Positions 1-13,040 are shown, counted from the stretch's first letter. The stretch: 64,000 nucleotides of DNA from Lithobates sylvaticus (GCA_028564925.1 CM053026.1:601329107-601393106), one strand, 5' to 3'. A program made the numbers and translations. Notes: generated by a model not told the origin, from the letters alone.

Positions 1-525
1 CACTTTTTGTTTACATGAAAACATATTTTTTTTTTGCAAGAAAATTACGTTGAACCCCCAAACACTATATATATTGTTAAAGCAAAGGCCCTACAGATTA
101 AAATGGTGGGTGTTGCATTTTTTTTTTCCACACAGTATTTGCGCAGCGATTTTTCAAACGCATTTTTTGTGGAAAAAATACACTTTTTTTTTTTATTTTA
201 ATGCACTAAAACACACTATATTGCTCAAATTTTTGATGAAATAAAAAATATGATCTTAGGCCGAGTACATGGATACCAAACACGACATGCTTTAAAATTG
301 CGCACAAACACGCAGTGGCGACAAACTACATACATTTTTAAAAGCCTTTAAAAGCCTTTACATGATACCACATTAGATTCACGGAGGAGGTCTACTGCTA
401 AAATTACTGCCCTCGATCTGACCTTCGCGGTGATACCTCACATGCATGGTGCAATTGCTGTTTACATATGACGCCAGACCAACGCTTGTGTACGCCTTTG
501 CGCAAGAGAAGGGGGGGCAGGGGTG

Positions 526-563
<38 letters not shown>

Positions 564-1163
564 TTTAGCTTTTTTATTTTATTTTTAAACTGTTCCTTCC
601 ATTTTTTTTCTTTGTTATGATTTTTATTGTTATCTCAGGGAATGTAAATATCCCCTATGATAGCAATAGGCAGTGACAGGTACTCTTTTTTTGAAAAAAT
701 TGGGGTCTATTAGACCCTAGATCTTTCCTCTGCCCTCAAAGCATCTGACCACACCAAGATTGGTGTGATAAAATGCTTTCCCAATTTCCCAATGGCGCGG
801 TTTATATCTGGGAGGGGGGACATTCCCTCCCACTGCTTGTAAAAGCAATCTAGAGGCTAATTACCCGCTAGAATTGCTTTTACATGAAAGCCGATCACTG
901 GCTGAAAAGAATGATACCAAGATGATACCTAAACCTGCAGGCATCATTCTGGTATAACCATTCAAAGTCCAGCAACATACTGGACATATATTGTAATCTT
1001 TTTTTTTTTTTCATGCAGCCTCTTGGCTGAACGAAAAAAAGAGATTGATTGGTGGGTATGCCCACCATTAGAATACCTCCCTTCATCCACCCACTTCTAA
1101 TGATGGGCATACATGCACCATTTATATATGCCGATGCATGGGGGCATCCTCCCGCAAAAGTTA

Positions 1164-1207
1164 TGCCGTGTACACACGGTCGGAATTTCGACCGTATGTA
1201 CGTGGCA
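1164..1207. repeat. 44-bp palindromic remnant of a PIF/Harbinger-like MITE
   Basis: The left end TGCCGTGTACACACGGTCGG and a right end in ...GTACGTGGCA are flanked on both sides by TTA. TTA/TAA duplications are typical of PIF/Harbinger. The same termini flank the elements at 16090, 24128 and 39249. Only the terminal hairpin is left, so this is either a nearly complete internal deletion or a minimal derivative. Confidence 0.55.
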
Positions 1208-2009
1208 TTAGGAGCCAATCGCTTCTCCGCCCCCCCTGCTGCCCCCATGCTTCGGCATATATGCTCTTTTTTTAAACTGTGGTGGTGAAATCACCTCCTA
1301 CAGCGTTGGAGTCGCGGCTTTATGTATCGTGGGAGCAAACGCTGTTGCTGTCAAGATAAATAAATCCGCGTTGCACCTGAATGGCGCACCTGAAAACAAA
1401 AAAATGCTTAACACTGAAACACAGTAAACAAAATTACATACCTGAAAAGCAAGCATGATAAAACATAATAAAACATTGCAGAATAGAATGGAGTAAAAAA
1501 AGAGCAACGATAGAGAGAGAATCGAGAGAGAGAGAGAGAATAATAAAACGACAACTATTTTATTTATTTTTATTTTTTTGAGATTCACAGGTAAAAAAGC
1601 TCCTGACTGAAGCGACTGAATCAAAGCGCTACCACAAAAAAACTGTTAGCGATCGCAGGGATCAGGCCTGACTCTGCGAACGCTGCAGTTATGTGTGCTT
1701 AGTGTTTTGTAAGTGACAGTGATCGATCGATACTGCACTTGGGTGGGCTGGGCTGGGCTGGGCTGGGCTGGGCGGAGGGGGAAAACGCAGGTGCTAGCAG
1801 GTATCTGGGCTGATCCCGCTAACAATGCATTTTTTTTTTTTGGAACCCTAAACTGCTGGGACGCTAGTATAGATCTGATCAGATCAGATATTGATCTGTT
1901 CAGATACTATACCACTAAGGGAGGTGTATGCTTTGCGCGTGGGTGTTTGCGGTACTGGCACTTACCTGGGGCGACGCAGACCTTATTTGACCCTAAAACC
2001 TAATTGATA

Positions 2010-2960
2010 TCACCCGCCGGGCGATCAGGGGGTTAAACCGTTATTGGGTAATAAATGGCGGGTGCCCTGACAGTATAAAAAACAAGCTAACTAACCAGCG
2101 TCACCCGTAACAGTAATACAAAAAAAAACTGGCTACCTAGCGGCACCAGTGACACTAATGCAGCGATCAAAAAAACAATCGCTTAGTGACACTGGCAAAA
2201 GGGGGTGAAAGGGTTAACTAGGGGCAATCAGGGGGTTAAACCTTTATTAGGTAATATATGGGGGTACCTGACGCTATATAAAAACCTGACGGGGAACCTA
2301 AATAACGAAATAACTAACTGGCTAACCAGCGTCACCAGTGACAGTTATACGGTGATCACTGGTGAAAGGGTTAACTCTAGGGGCAATCAGGGGGTTAAAA
2401 CCTTTAGGTTGTAAAATGGGGGTACCTGACCTATAAACCTATTTATGAACCTATATAAACATGGCGGTTAACCTAAAAAAAAAACTGGTTACCTAGCGAC
2501 ACTAATGCAGCGATCAGAAAAACGATCGCTTAGTGACACTGGCAAAAGGGGGTGAAAGGGTTAACTAGGGGCAATCAGGGGGTTAAAACCTTTATTAGGT
2601 AATATATGGGGGTACCTGACGCTATATAAAAACCTGACGGGGAACCTAAATAACGAAATAACTAACTGGCTAACCAGCGTCACCAGTGACAGTTATACGG
2701 TGATCACTGGTGAAAGGGTTAACTCTAGGGGCAATCAGGGGGTTAAAACCTTTATTTAGGTTGTAATATGGGGGTACCTGACCTATAAACCTATTTATGA
2801 ACCTATATAAACATGGCGGTTAAAAAAAAAAAAAAATGGTTACCTAGCGGCACTAATGCAGCGATCAGAAAAACGATCGCTTAGTGACACTGGCAAAAGG
2901 GGGTGAAGGGGTTAACTAGGGGCAATCAGGGGGTTAAACCTTTATTAGGGGGGGGGGTAG
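2010..2960. repeat. Tandem repeat, period about 350 bp
   Basis: The phrase GCTTAGTGACACTGGCAAAA recurs at 2181, 2528 and 2879, giving spacings of 347 and 351 bp. Between these anchors the units share the GGGGTACCTGAC, ACCAGCGTCACCAGTGACAG and GGTTAACTCTAGGGGCAATC blocks. The last unit is incomplete. The array lies inside the TTAA-ended element at the left edge. Confidence 0.85.
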
Positions 2961-3863
2961 GGGGCTACCTAGGACCTAAAACTAACTGCCCTGACAGTTA
3001 TTACAGTCACACTGACACTAAATGCAGTGATCAGTAAATAAATGATCACTGCAATTAGTGACACTGTGACTGGGGGGGGTGGGGGTGATCTGGGGGGGGG
3101 GTGATCTGGGGGTGACAGGGGGGTGGATTGTGTGCCTATGTGTACTGGTGTCAGTGTACTGTTTGTGCACTAACCTGTACATGTTCTCTCCTTGGCGTTC
3201 CGGTCACATAGACCGGCGCACCGAGCGTGACATCACTTCCGCCTTCCTGTCTATACAATAGACAGGAAGGGGAAGCTTCTCATTCGCCAGGAGCGATCGC
3301 GAGGGGGTGGCCAGAAACCACTGGCCGTCCCCTCGTCCCGGATCGCTCCTGAAGCGATCCCGACCGTCCCCGCCGGCGGAGGGGGGTCCGATCGGACCCC
3401 CCAACCGCCTGAAGAATGGCACGTACAGGTACGTCCTTTTGCCTGTACGTGCCATTCTGTTGACGTATATGTACATGGGGCGGTCGGGAAGTGGTTAATA
3501 TTAAGGCAAAGGATGTAAAATAATTTTACTCATTTGAATTGCTTAGATTGCGACTGTTACATTGGCCCTTTTTATCCTTTGAATAACAGTTTGTCAGGGT
3601 ATAGACAGATGGCTTGTTTAGGCTCATTATACTTCTAATGTCAATGTCATCTTCCTATATTTAACTTTTTTTTTTTTTATTAGCATAGGCTCATAGTACA
3701 TTTTTGACTACAGTAACATTGAAGTTATTAAAGAAATTTGGGCAGGATTCCAGAAAATACAAGGCTTGTTGTACCGATAAATAAACAGAGAAAGAGAACA
3801 AGGACAATAGACTTAAATTTGGAAAGAGACTGGAGTCAAACTAAGGTTATCTGTATATATTTT

Positions 3864-5005
3864 TAAAGGACCAGTTCACCCAAAATGAATATTTATTTTT
3901 TTGGTAGATACTGAAAGGCAGAATGTTAGAGACTAAAACCACCAGTTTCCGTTGTCTCTTGGGCCAGTTTCAGTTGTCTCTTGGTATCTATTGGTTAGAT
4001 CTTTGAGCTTAAGATACTGGGTCTGCACATCTGCTGTTGCCATTATGAGGGATTGTCACTCTCCCAGCTAAATTTGAATTGATTGTATATCAAGTAAAAT
4101 GCATCAAGAGATACTATAGTATAAGTACAGTATAACAACTTATTTATGCACACGACATTTGGTAACTTACTAGATAGTTTTGTGATATTGGCATATACGT
4201 AGAGTATGTAGAAGCCTCATTCAGGGTCAGTTTCTGTGGATGGACTTTCGCATAACAGGGTGAGCTTCCTTGGGAGGGATTGCGGCACAGGTAGCTGTAA
4301 TACAAAGAGAGATATCACCGGGGGCAGCAGACTAAGTGCAATAGCTTTAGTATTAATGCAGTCCTGCCTTGAAAGGCATAACCACACCCACACACATGAC
4401 ATTACTTCCTGAGCCACATGCTGTCCACTGTCGGCCATCTTGTGGCCTCCCAGTGCTCTCCAGGGCTCTCATCCACATCCATGGGCTCCAGTGACAGCTG
4501 AACCTCACTCGGCCCTCCTACATCTAGAGGTGTCTCCTATGCATTACAGCTACAGGTGCTGCAATCCCTCCCAAAGAAGCTCATCCTGTTCTGTGAAGGT
4601 CCATGCCCAGAAGCTGACCCTGAATGACTTTGATTGCAGTGATGGCGAACCTTGGCACCCCAGATGTTTTGGAACTAGATTTCCCATGATTCTCGTGCAC
4701 TGTGCAATGTAGTTGAGCATCATGGGAAATGTAGTTCCAAAACATCTGGGGTGCCAAGGTTCGCCATCACTGCTATAGTATCTCTTGTTGCATTTTACTT
4801 AATATACAATAAATTCAAATTTAGCAGAGATAGTAACAACATTTCATAATGGCAACAGCAGATGTGTAGACCCAGTAACTCAAGCTCAAAGATCTAACCA
4901 ATAGATCCCAAGAGACAACTGAAACTGATGAATTTATTCTCTAACATTCTGCCTTTCAGTGTCTACCGAAAATAAAATATAAAGTTTGGGTGAACTGGCC
5001 CGTTA
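3864..5005. mobile_element. 1.1-kb foldback (long inverted repeat) element
   Basis: The left end TAAAGGACCAGTTCACCCAA is matched in inverse by GGGTGAACTGGCCCGTTA at the right. Pairing continues inward for hundreds of bases, including the blocks at 3915-4030 and 4219-4302, which pair with 4542-4626 and 4860-4960. The centre is near 4420. The left arm has about 110 bp that the right arm lacks, and the right arm carries the MITE at 4637-4772. There is no coding frame, and I could not assign a superfamily. Confidence 0.7.
4637..4772. mobile_element. 136-bp hAT-like palindromic MITE
   Basis: The ends CAGTGATGGCGAACCTTGGC and the exact inverse complement at the right make almost the whole unit a hairpin. 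The CAGTG..CACTG ends suggest hAT, but the flanking 8-mers do not match, so the duplication has decayed. It lies in the right arm of the larger foldback and is therefore younger than it. Confidence 0.75.
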
Positions 5006-5135
5006 AAAATGCATACAGCTATCACTACATTGTCTTGTAAGTTGCCAATTGTCATGTGAATAAATACGTTTTTATACTGCTACACTCTGGATGCACCCTC
5101 TGCTTTCTTTATCTATTACCGTACATCTTTCATAA

Positions 5136-6245
5136 GTTAGGTTACCAGTACATTCATTCTCCTTAGGTTAGGTTACTGGTACAGTCTCTTTAGGTTAGGT
5201 TATAAGTACATTCTACATTATTAAATTGGGTTACTGGTACATTCTCATCAGAATGCTTTCCTGTACATCCTTCTTAGATTAGGTTACTGGCACATTCTGC
5301 TTAGGTTAGCTTTCTGTGAATCCTCCTCAGGTTAGATTACCAGCATATCTCTGTATGTTAGGTTGCTGCTACACTCTCTTTTGGTTAAATTTCCTGTACA
5401 TTCTGACTAAATTAGATCAGCCTTTTTTCAACCAGGGTGCCCAGGGACCATGGGGTGCCTTCAGGTGTCTTCAGGGGTGCCTTAGCAAAATACCTACAAG
5501 CCAGAAGGTGTATCAATGATGTAATCTGTTAATATGGTGGACGTCAGGCACCTGCCCCTCCCTTTCAGCACTAGAGTGAGGGAGAGAAACCAAGGGAGAA
5601 GAGAAACATTGGAATACTAGTCAGTACCATTGTGCCATTGGAATACTAGTCAATAAAGGTGAATTTGCTTTGGAAGAATAAATCACTGATAATGTTGGGT
5701 GTCCTACGCATGGTGGATGTTGCTACATTATGCAAAACTATAAGTTAAATTTTTTTAATTGTAAAATGGGGTGCCTCGCGATTGTGTGGAATTTTAAAGG
5801 GTGCCTTGACTGAAAAAAGGTTGAGAAACACTGGATTAGATTACCGGTACCTCCTTAGACCACAAGGATGTTCTCTGCAGGTTATGTTACTAGTACATTT
5901 TCCGTAGGTTAGATATCTGTTACATTCCTGTTTAGTTAGGTTGTCAGTATATTCTCCTTAGGTTAGGTTACCATTAAATTCTCCTTAGTTTAGATTTCCA
6001 GTACACTGTACTGAAAAACTAACCTAAGAAGGTTAGTTTTCCAGTACAGTCTCCTTAGGTTAAGTTGTGGTAGTTTCTCTTTAGGATAGTTTGCCGATAC
6101 ATTCTTCTTAGGTAAGGCCCCCGGAAACATTTTCCTTAAGCAAGCTTGCAATACATTCTCCTTAGTTTCGATTTCTGGTACAATCGTTTTAGGTTCAGTC
6201 GCCAGTAGATTCCCCAAAGGATAGTTTGCCAGTATACTCTCCATA
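5136..6245. repeat. Degenerate TTAGGTTAGGTTA minisatellite
   Basis: A unit of roughly 27-32 bp, close to TTAGGTTAGGTTACCAGTAC plus CATTCTCC, is repeated some 25 times with many substitutions. The array ends about 90 bp before the first GUCY1B1 exon in the window. It is interrupted by the element at 5418-5833. A short inverted pair occurs near 6010-6045. Despite the TTAGG core it is not the vertebrate telomere repeat. Confidence 0.75.
5418..5833. mobile_element. 416-bp hAT-like MITE
   Basis: The right end is AAAAAAGGTTGAGAAACACTG and the left end CAGCCTTTTTTCAACCAGGG is a slightly eroded inverse copy. Flanks AATTAGAT (5410-5417) and GATTAGAT (5834-5841) agree at 7 of 8 positions, as expected for the 8-bp hAT duplication. 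The internal GGGTGCCT motifs also mirror each other. There is no coding capacity. It inserted into the surrounding minisatellite. Confidence 0.75.
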
Positions 6246-6333
6246 ACCCGGAAAGGCCTAAAATGAAGTGGAATATGTGCAGAAAAGTGACTATGTATTC
6301 TAATATAATGCATATCATAATATTTTATTTAAG

Positions 6334-6467
6334 GAAGGTTTACTTGATGTGGAAAAGTCAGAGACAGAAGATGAACTGACTGTCAATGAAATTAGTTGTC
6401 TTCGGCTGAAAGGACAGATGATCTACTTGCCTGAAGCTGACAACATTCTCTTCCTCTGCTCTCCAAG
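6334..6467 (+). CDS. GUCY1B1: GUCY1B1 exon: C-terminal half of the PAS-like (H-NOXA) domain
   Basis: After the acceptor TATTTTATTTAAG the exon reads [10 protein letters not shown] and continues through [15 protein letters not shown] to FLCSP. It closes with AG and the donor GTAAGC. The first codon is in phase 0, and the last two bases combine with T of the next exon to give Ser. By human numbering it covers residues about 282-325. In this family the region is the H-NOXA/PAS domain, which helps alpha-beta pairing and transmits the haem signal. The sequence is nearly identical to mammalian beta-1, with changes only in the acidic loop. The preceding exon is outside the window or beyond the minisatellite. 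Confidence 0.96.
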
Positions 6468-7380
6468 GTAAGCTGTCATGTTTGTCAAATATCTCTGAGC
6501 AAACTTTAGAGCAGCTTTATAGGAAAAAATTAAAAGCTCCAGCTATATTTTATACGTAATAAATCATTAGTTTTACTAGGGATTCAGACACTCCAAATTT
6601 ATATTTAGTCTTAACACCCATAACAGATTGGATTATTCTAAGGAGACTTTTTTTTTTTAGAAATAGATTGATTGTTACAGCATATTGTACAATATTGTTT
6701 ACAGTGTGTCCATTATTGAAGGACCACGGTCTGAGCACCCAGCACTGGAGTCTTGAGTGAGCTGTTTAGAGATTGATATTTATATATTCTATAAGAATCA
6801 GTACCTTTTCATATCTGTTCACAGCAGAGTTGATAAGATTCCTTAAAAAAAGAAACAATCACAAATGAGAGCCAGACCATAAGGTGAAAGAGCCTTGACC
6901 CTAAAAAAAACAGCCAAAGCGTTTCAGGGGCCACAACACACACCCTATTATTAGAGCCACAAATTAATAAATAAATAAGAGAGAAATAAAAACTCATGTC
7001 ACAAATCATGAAACCACAAAAATCAATAAAACGTTGATGAACCCCCAGTATCCATGAACAGTGATCAATATTTCTTTTAGAATAGTTGTTGTGCCATTCT
7101 ATAACCAAGGCCTGTCTAAATCCAACCAACTATGCTTATATATTGGCTCACCAAATGGTAATATAATTATAGAATTTTGAAGAAACAGTGTAATTTTTTG
7201 GACAGGAAGTTGTTTACCGATCCCTCCCAGAGCTCCTGTCAAAATGTATGATACAAGCTACATGCATTATGTATTTTCATGAATACGCATTTGGTGATCT
7301 GGCTGGTATTCTAATTAATACTTTCACTTCAGCACTTTCTGAGTCACCAACCAGGAACAAATATCAGTATAACAGGTATG
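6468..7380. other. Intron sequence without recognised element
   Basis: AT-rich unique-looking intron between the first two GUCY1B1 exons in the window. I saw no open frame of coding character and no inverted-repeat ends. Confidence 0.4.
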
Positions 7381-7390
7381 TATATATACA

Positions 7391-7446
<56 letters not shown>
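7381..7446. repeat. (TA)n microsatellite
   Basis: An almost pure run of about 30 TA units with short ACAG interruptions, in an intron of GUCY1B1. The long Tyr-Ile frame across it is an artefact. Confidence 0.95.
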
Positions 7447-7453
<7 letters not shown>

Positions 7454-8094
7454 GTATATATATCAAATAATAGATATCAATAAAGTAAGTAGTCCTTTTC
7501 TGCATAAACTATTGGTGTAAAAACATTTAAGTGGGAGGGGCAGCATTTTCAGAAAGAAACGTCAGTAATGACAGCCATTATTTTCCCAGGAAAGGTTTCT
7601 TGAGAATGTAATGTAATGTAGGTGTCCAGCCTTATAATATTGCTATACTTTAGTGAGGACAATAAATATAAAAATATGCTAGGCAAAAAATATTGTTTGC
7701 ATTTCTTTCTTGTTAACAGATGTATATTAAAAGAGGCATATGTAGGCTTATGTAGGCTATTGTTACTGACCTTCCAAAAAGTCTACCTTCCTAGCTGGCA
7801 TGGTGATCCACTGCATATTTGTGACCAAGTAAGGTGGCCCCAGGCCCAGGAACATCCAGATACCTGCTTGTCTGCTTAGTTTTTTTCATAGTACCTAAAG
7901 ATCCACAAAACACACCATTAGACAAGTATTGACATACACAGCTGCCTGGTCCATAGCTGGCCATTGAGGTCACCCATTTCACTTGACAGACAAAATGAAG
8001 GGGTGACAGTTATGAACCAAAAAGTTGCGTGGTCAGTAAAATCTTAAAAGTCTGTTGGGTTTTGGAGAATTCTAAGCACTCTGAAGATAAATTG

Positions 8095-8541
8095 AAGTGA
8101 TTGTAAAGGCTTTTTTTTTTAGTTTAAATAACAAACAGCCCGGATCCTCCTCTTCTCTGGTCCTTCTTCTGCTCTCTTAGCCCCTCCCTCTGGTGAGTAC
8201 CCCCCTCAGCCAGCAGCTTGCTACAGGGGGTACTCGAGCCGAGTCAGAGTTTTGTGTATCACGGAACCCCAACTCAGCCCTGCCCCGCCCCCTCTGTCAC
8301 CTGATTGGTTGACTGATTTTGATTGACAGCCATGGAAGCCATTGGCGCCACTGCTTTGTCTCAGCCAATCAGGAGGAGTGTCTGGGACAGATAAAACCCT
8401 AGTGGACATCGCTGCAGAGAGAAGGAGCTCGGGTAAGTGATTAGGGGGGTTCTGGGGAGGCTGCCACACACAGAAGGTTTTTTTATCTTAATGCATAGAA
8501 TGCATTAAGATGAAAAACCTTCTGCCTTTACAACTCCTGTA
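8095..8541. mobile_element. MITE with GTGATTGTAAAGGC ends
   Basis: AGTGATTGTAAAGGC on the left is mirrored by GCCTTTACAACTCCT on the right. A subterminal hairpin (TTAATGCATAGAATGCATTAAG, about 8489-8511) precedes the right end. The GC-richer centre, with GCCCCGCCCCC and CAATCAG blocks, contrasts with the AT-rich intron. The element at 43337-43812 is a second copy of the same family, with the same terminal hairpin. Families at 18985 and 38701 have related ends. Confidence 0.65.
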
Positions 8542-9132
8542 AGCCATAACTAAGGCCCCCTTACAAGGTAAGGTGAGTCTGTGGGATCACTTTTAAACAT
8601 GATAGCTTACAAGGAACTGGGAATACCATTTAGACATGACAGCTTCCAAGATGATAAAATTACCATTTTTGCCACACACCACATTGTGAATAGAGAAATT
8701 AATATCATTTAAGAACTATGAAAATTGAATAATATACACAATCACATATAAAATTAACTTGAACAAAAATAAATGTGATAAAGTCCCAAAAAAGTATTTT
8801 CTGGTATTCTTTTAGGTTAAACACACCAACAAACATCCACCGTGTAATAATGTAAGATTCCACCACATTGAAGCAAAGGATGGACAATACATTTTGATAA
8901 GAATGCAGATCTCTTAATTAGGAAATGCTTGATTTCACTTGCATGTGCTTGTGAGTCAGCAGTAAAATGTAGAAAATACAAGCAAACTGTTCTTTTAAAA
9001 AAAAAAAAAAAAAATGTATTGACAAGATTTTGTTTAAAAAAGTATGTTTTTATATTTTAAATTATATTTCATACAAAGCCAGGATTATTTTTCTGAAATT
9101 AAGTTAATCATTAATGCATTTATTATTTACAG

Positions 9133-9330
9133 TGTAATGAACTTGGATGACTTGACCAGAAGAGGTCTATATCTCAGTGACATCCCTCTCCATGATGCCA
9201 CCCGTGACCTGGTACTGCTTGGGGAGCAGTTCAGGGAGGAATATAAACTGACTCAAGAACTTGAAATTTTGACTGATCGGCTGCAGCACACCTTAAGAGC
9301 TTTAGAAGATGAGAAGAAAAAGACTGATAC
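9133..9330 (+). CDS. GUCY1B1: GUCY1B1 exon: end of PAS-like domain and signalling coiled coil
   Basis: The acceptor TTATTTACAG precedes T GTA ATG AAC, so the split Ser is followed by [20 protein letters not shown]. The exon ends in EDEKKKTDT with donor AC/GTGAGA. Its second half, from [11 protein letters not shown] to LEDEKKK, shows heptad-like hydrophobic spacing and is the signalling helix that forms the parallel coiled coil with the alpha subunit and drives the cyclase domain. It corresponds to residues about 326-392 of human beta-1. It is 198 bp long and enters and leaves in the same phase. Confidence 0.97.
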
Positions 9331-9643
9331 GTGAGAAATGTTTCACCATTTTATGGTTATGTCAATGATAAATACTTAGTACCAACAACCTCCTTCTGGC
9401 CATTTCATAGTGGACGTTCTGAGTGCACATGCATCTCCACAAATATTAGTATAGTCAAAATCCCCATGTGTTTATTGACATTGTGCAGCAGATAGTCTGT
9501 GCCAGGGGTGGAAGGACAACACTCAGGGCCCCCAGACCAAATAAAGCAAAGGATCCACCCATGCCTTGCCCATGTCTCACCCCTGGCCCCCGACCCTACA
9601 TTTTGCACAAATTAATAAAAGCAAATACAATACAGTATTATGT

Positions 9644-9678
<35 letters not shown>

Positions 9679-9695
9679 TGTATGTGCTGTATATA

Positions 9696-11000
<1,305 letters not shown>

Positions 11001-11002
11001 AA

Positions 11003-11665
11003 CCACTTGCCGACCTCTGCACGCCAATATACGTCGGCACAATGGCAGCAGTGGGCAAATGGGGTGTACCTGTATGTCCCCTTTAAGAGGCGGGTCTAGC
11101 AGGCATGTACACACCCGCCGCGTACAGCATGACTGTCGGGACTCGATGTCTGCTGGTCTCCCGGCGATCCTGTCACGGAGCCGCAGAGCGGGGAAGTGCC
11201 TATGTAAACCAGGTATTTCCCCGTTCTGCCTTTTGTTATGACAGAGATCACTGCTCCCTGTCATCGGGAGCAGTGATCGCTGTCATGTGAGTTGAAGCCC
11301 ACCCCCCCCCACAGTTAGAATCACTTCTTAGGACACACTTAACCCCTTTTTCGCCCCCTAGTGGTTAACCCCTTCCCTGCCAGTGTCATTTACACAGTAA
11401 TCAGTGCATTTTTATAGCACTGATCGCTGTATGAATGACAATGGTGCCAAAATAGTGTCAAAAGTGTCTGATGTGTCCGCTATAATGTCGCAGTCCCAAT
11501 AAAAATTGCAGATCACCGCCATTACTACTAAAAAATAAAATAAAAATTATAATAAAAATGCCATCCCCTATTTTGTAGTTGCTATAACTTTTGTGCAAAC
11601 CAATCAATATACGCTTATTGTCATTTTTTTTACCAAAAATATGTAGAATACATATCGGCCTAAAC
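11003..11665. mobile_element. TTAA-ended element, left end intact, right end lost
   Basis: It starts with CCACTTGCCGACCTCTGCAC right after TTAA (10999-11002). The interior matches, in inverse order, the family seen at 25008 and 44753: an AGTGATC hairpin region, ACAGTAATCAGTGCATTTTT, GCGGACA-like motifs and ATAACTTTTGTGCAAACCAA. It then fades near 11665. The neat start at a TTAA inside Tc1 element 1 shows insertion into that element. Confidence 0.65.
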
Positions 11666-11689
11666 TGAGGGAAAAAAAAATGTATATAT

Positions 11690-12660
11690 ATTAAAATTGA
11701 AAAACATAATAAAAAGTGTATAAATGCACTCAAACATAGAGATAAACACAGAGATACATTCAACAATAAACAAAATACAGGAAGTGAAGCAGGCAACTTT
11801 AATGGGACCTGTGAAGGCACGGCATGCAATGGCAATGTCATAGTCCTGGTCTCTCTGAACTCGCTTCTGTTCATCTTCTACAGAACTGTCTGTGTTGTCA
11901 GACTGACCAATCAGCCACTCCTCAGATAACCCCAATATAATGGAGAGAATCTGAATGGCTGGACAGCTTGTGTCCCTCTCAGGGGTCACATAGTGTGGCT
12001 ACAGCAATTAGAAGGATCAGCCTGGGCTCTCTAACTTGGATGAAGGCAGCGATGGCAGGGTCATAGGAGAGGAATGTGAATTAGATATGATGATTTCTGT
12101 GCCTGGCTGCTTGTGTCTAATAATCTACATAATGCGTAAAGTGAGAGCAGCAACATAAGTGCTGAACGTCCATCACAACATCTCCACATACATGAGACTG
12201 GATGGCAGAGGCAATATGAAATGAAGAGGAATGAACCCCAGGCCCCGTGCCCTATGCTGGCGATCTCCTATCTGGATAGAAGGAGAGAAGCACCAAGTTC
12301 ACAACTTAGGGAGACACAACAGAGCGAGGGAAGCGTGGCTACAGGAGAGGCCCCTGATTAGAGGAGACATGGTGGAGGAGATCCAGCCCCCAGCGCTTGA
12401 CAGAGATCAGAGGAGGCACAGCTCTAAAATTTTCCTCGACCTCCGACGATCTGCTCAACGGCACGGTCAAAGAATATTTTAAAACACCGGTGGGCCCCCT
12501 TCCACGGCCGGGCCCTCGGACCACGGCCGTAACGACCGCCTCGTCAGTCTGCCCTTGGTCTGTGCCAATCAGTGTGAAGGTTTATTCAATTATTCCAACA
12601 TTAGCTTGTAGTATGATCCCTCCTTATGCCTCTGCAATGAGTTACACCCCCCACCACCAC
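11690..12660. other. Unclassified block inside a GUCY1B1 intron
   Basis: This stretch has more balanced base composition than the intron and no inverted-repeat ends I can see. On the - strand an open frame of about 109 codons (11660-11989) includes a soluble-looking part around SEEWLIGQSDNTDSSVEDE. I do not recognise it. It may be part of an unknown retroposed sequence or chance. Confidence 0.25.
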
Positions 12661-12666
12661 CACACA

Positions 12667-13040
12667 CATACTGTCTAATGTAAGGACTAGGTCCGACGTT
12701 CTTCCCGAGGGACTTTCGGCAGAGTTCCGACAGACTTTCTGAACGAACGGACTTGGCCACACACAAGCACACCAAAGTCTGATGGATTTGAACGTGATGA
12801 TGTACGACCAGACTAGAATAAGGAAGTTCATAGCCAGTAGCCAATAGCTGACTAGCACACAGACGGATTTTTCGACCTGACTCGAGTCCGTCGGAAAGAT
12901 TTGAAACATGTTTTATTTCTAGGTCTGTCAGACTTTTGGGAAAAAAAAGTCTGCTGGAGCCCACACACGATCGAATTGTCCGACAGATTCCGGTCCGCCG
13001 GACCTAGTCTGACGGAAAGTCTGATCGTGTGTACACGGCA
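12667..13040. mobile_element. PIF/Harbinger-like MITE, left end decayed
   Basis: The right end GATCGTGTGTACACGGCA is followed by TTA. Many CCGACAGA/GTCGGA-type motifs run through the interior as inverted pairs, for example GTCCGCCGGACC. The left end near 12667 is diverged. Same family style as 16090 and 24128. Confidence 0.6.

Larger units (their letters stand above)
1..3494. mobile_element. Large TTAA-ended non-autonomous element (right end; left end outside window)
   Basis: The right end reads GGGAAGTGG followed by TTAA (3495-3498). The same terminus closes several other elements in this window. The body is unlike the following intron: poly-T (about 527-557), a (GGGCT)n run near 1742-1772, GA-rich tracts near 1507-1542, a 350-bp tandem repeat, and a subterminal hairpin at about 3411-3463 whose arms both contain GGCACGTACAGG or its complement. 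There is no transposase-like reading frame. TTAA duplications are known for piggyBac and Kolobok transposons, and I cannot choose between them. That bases 1-1290 belong to the same element is inferred from uniform style and the lack of any other boundary. Confidence 0.5.

Noticed and set aside
2010-2960. CRISPR-like array
   Set aside because: Units are 350 bp and continuous, in a vertebrate intron or intergenic setting. No short repeats with unique spacers.
5136-6245. Interstitial telomere repeat
   Set aside because: The core is TTAGGT, not TTAGGG, and units have a 27-32-bp period with other sequence between the cores.
7248-7520. Open frame with a long Tyr-Ile run
   Set aside because: Translation of the (TA)n microsatellite. 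The frames at 9566 and 27275 have the same cause.
11981-12500. Host gene exon on + around 12231-12480
   Set aside because: The frame shows no family I recognise, no splice-site logic and no phase link to GUCY1B1.
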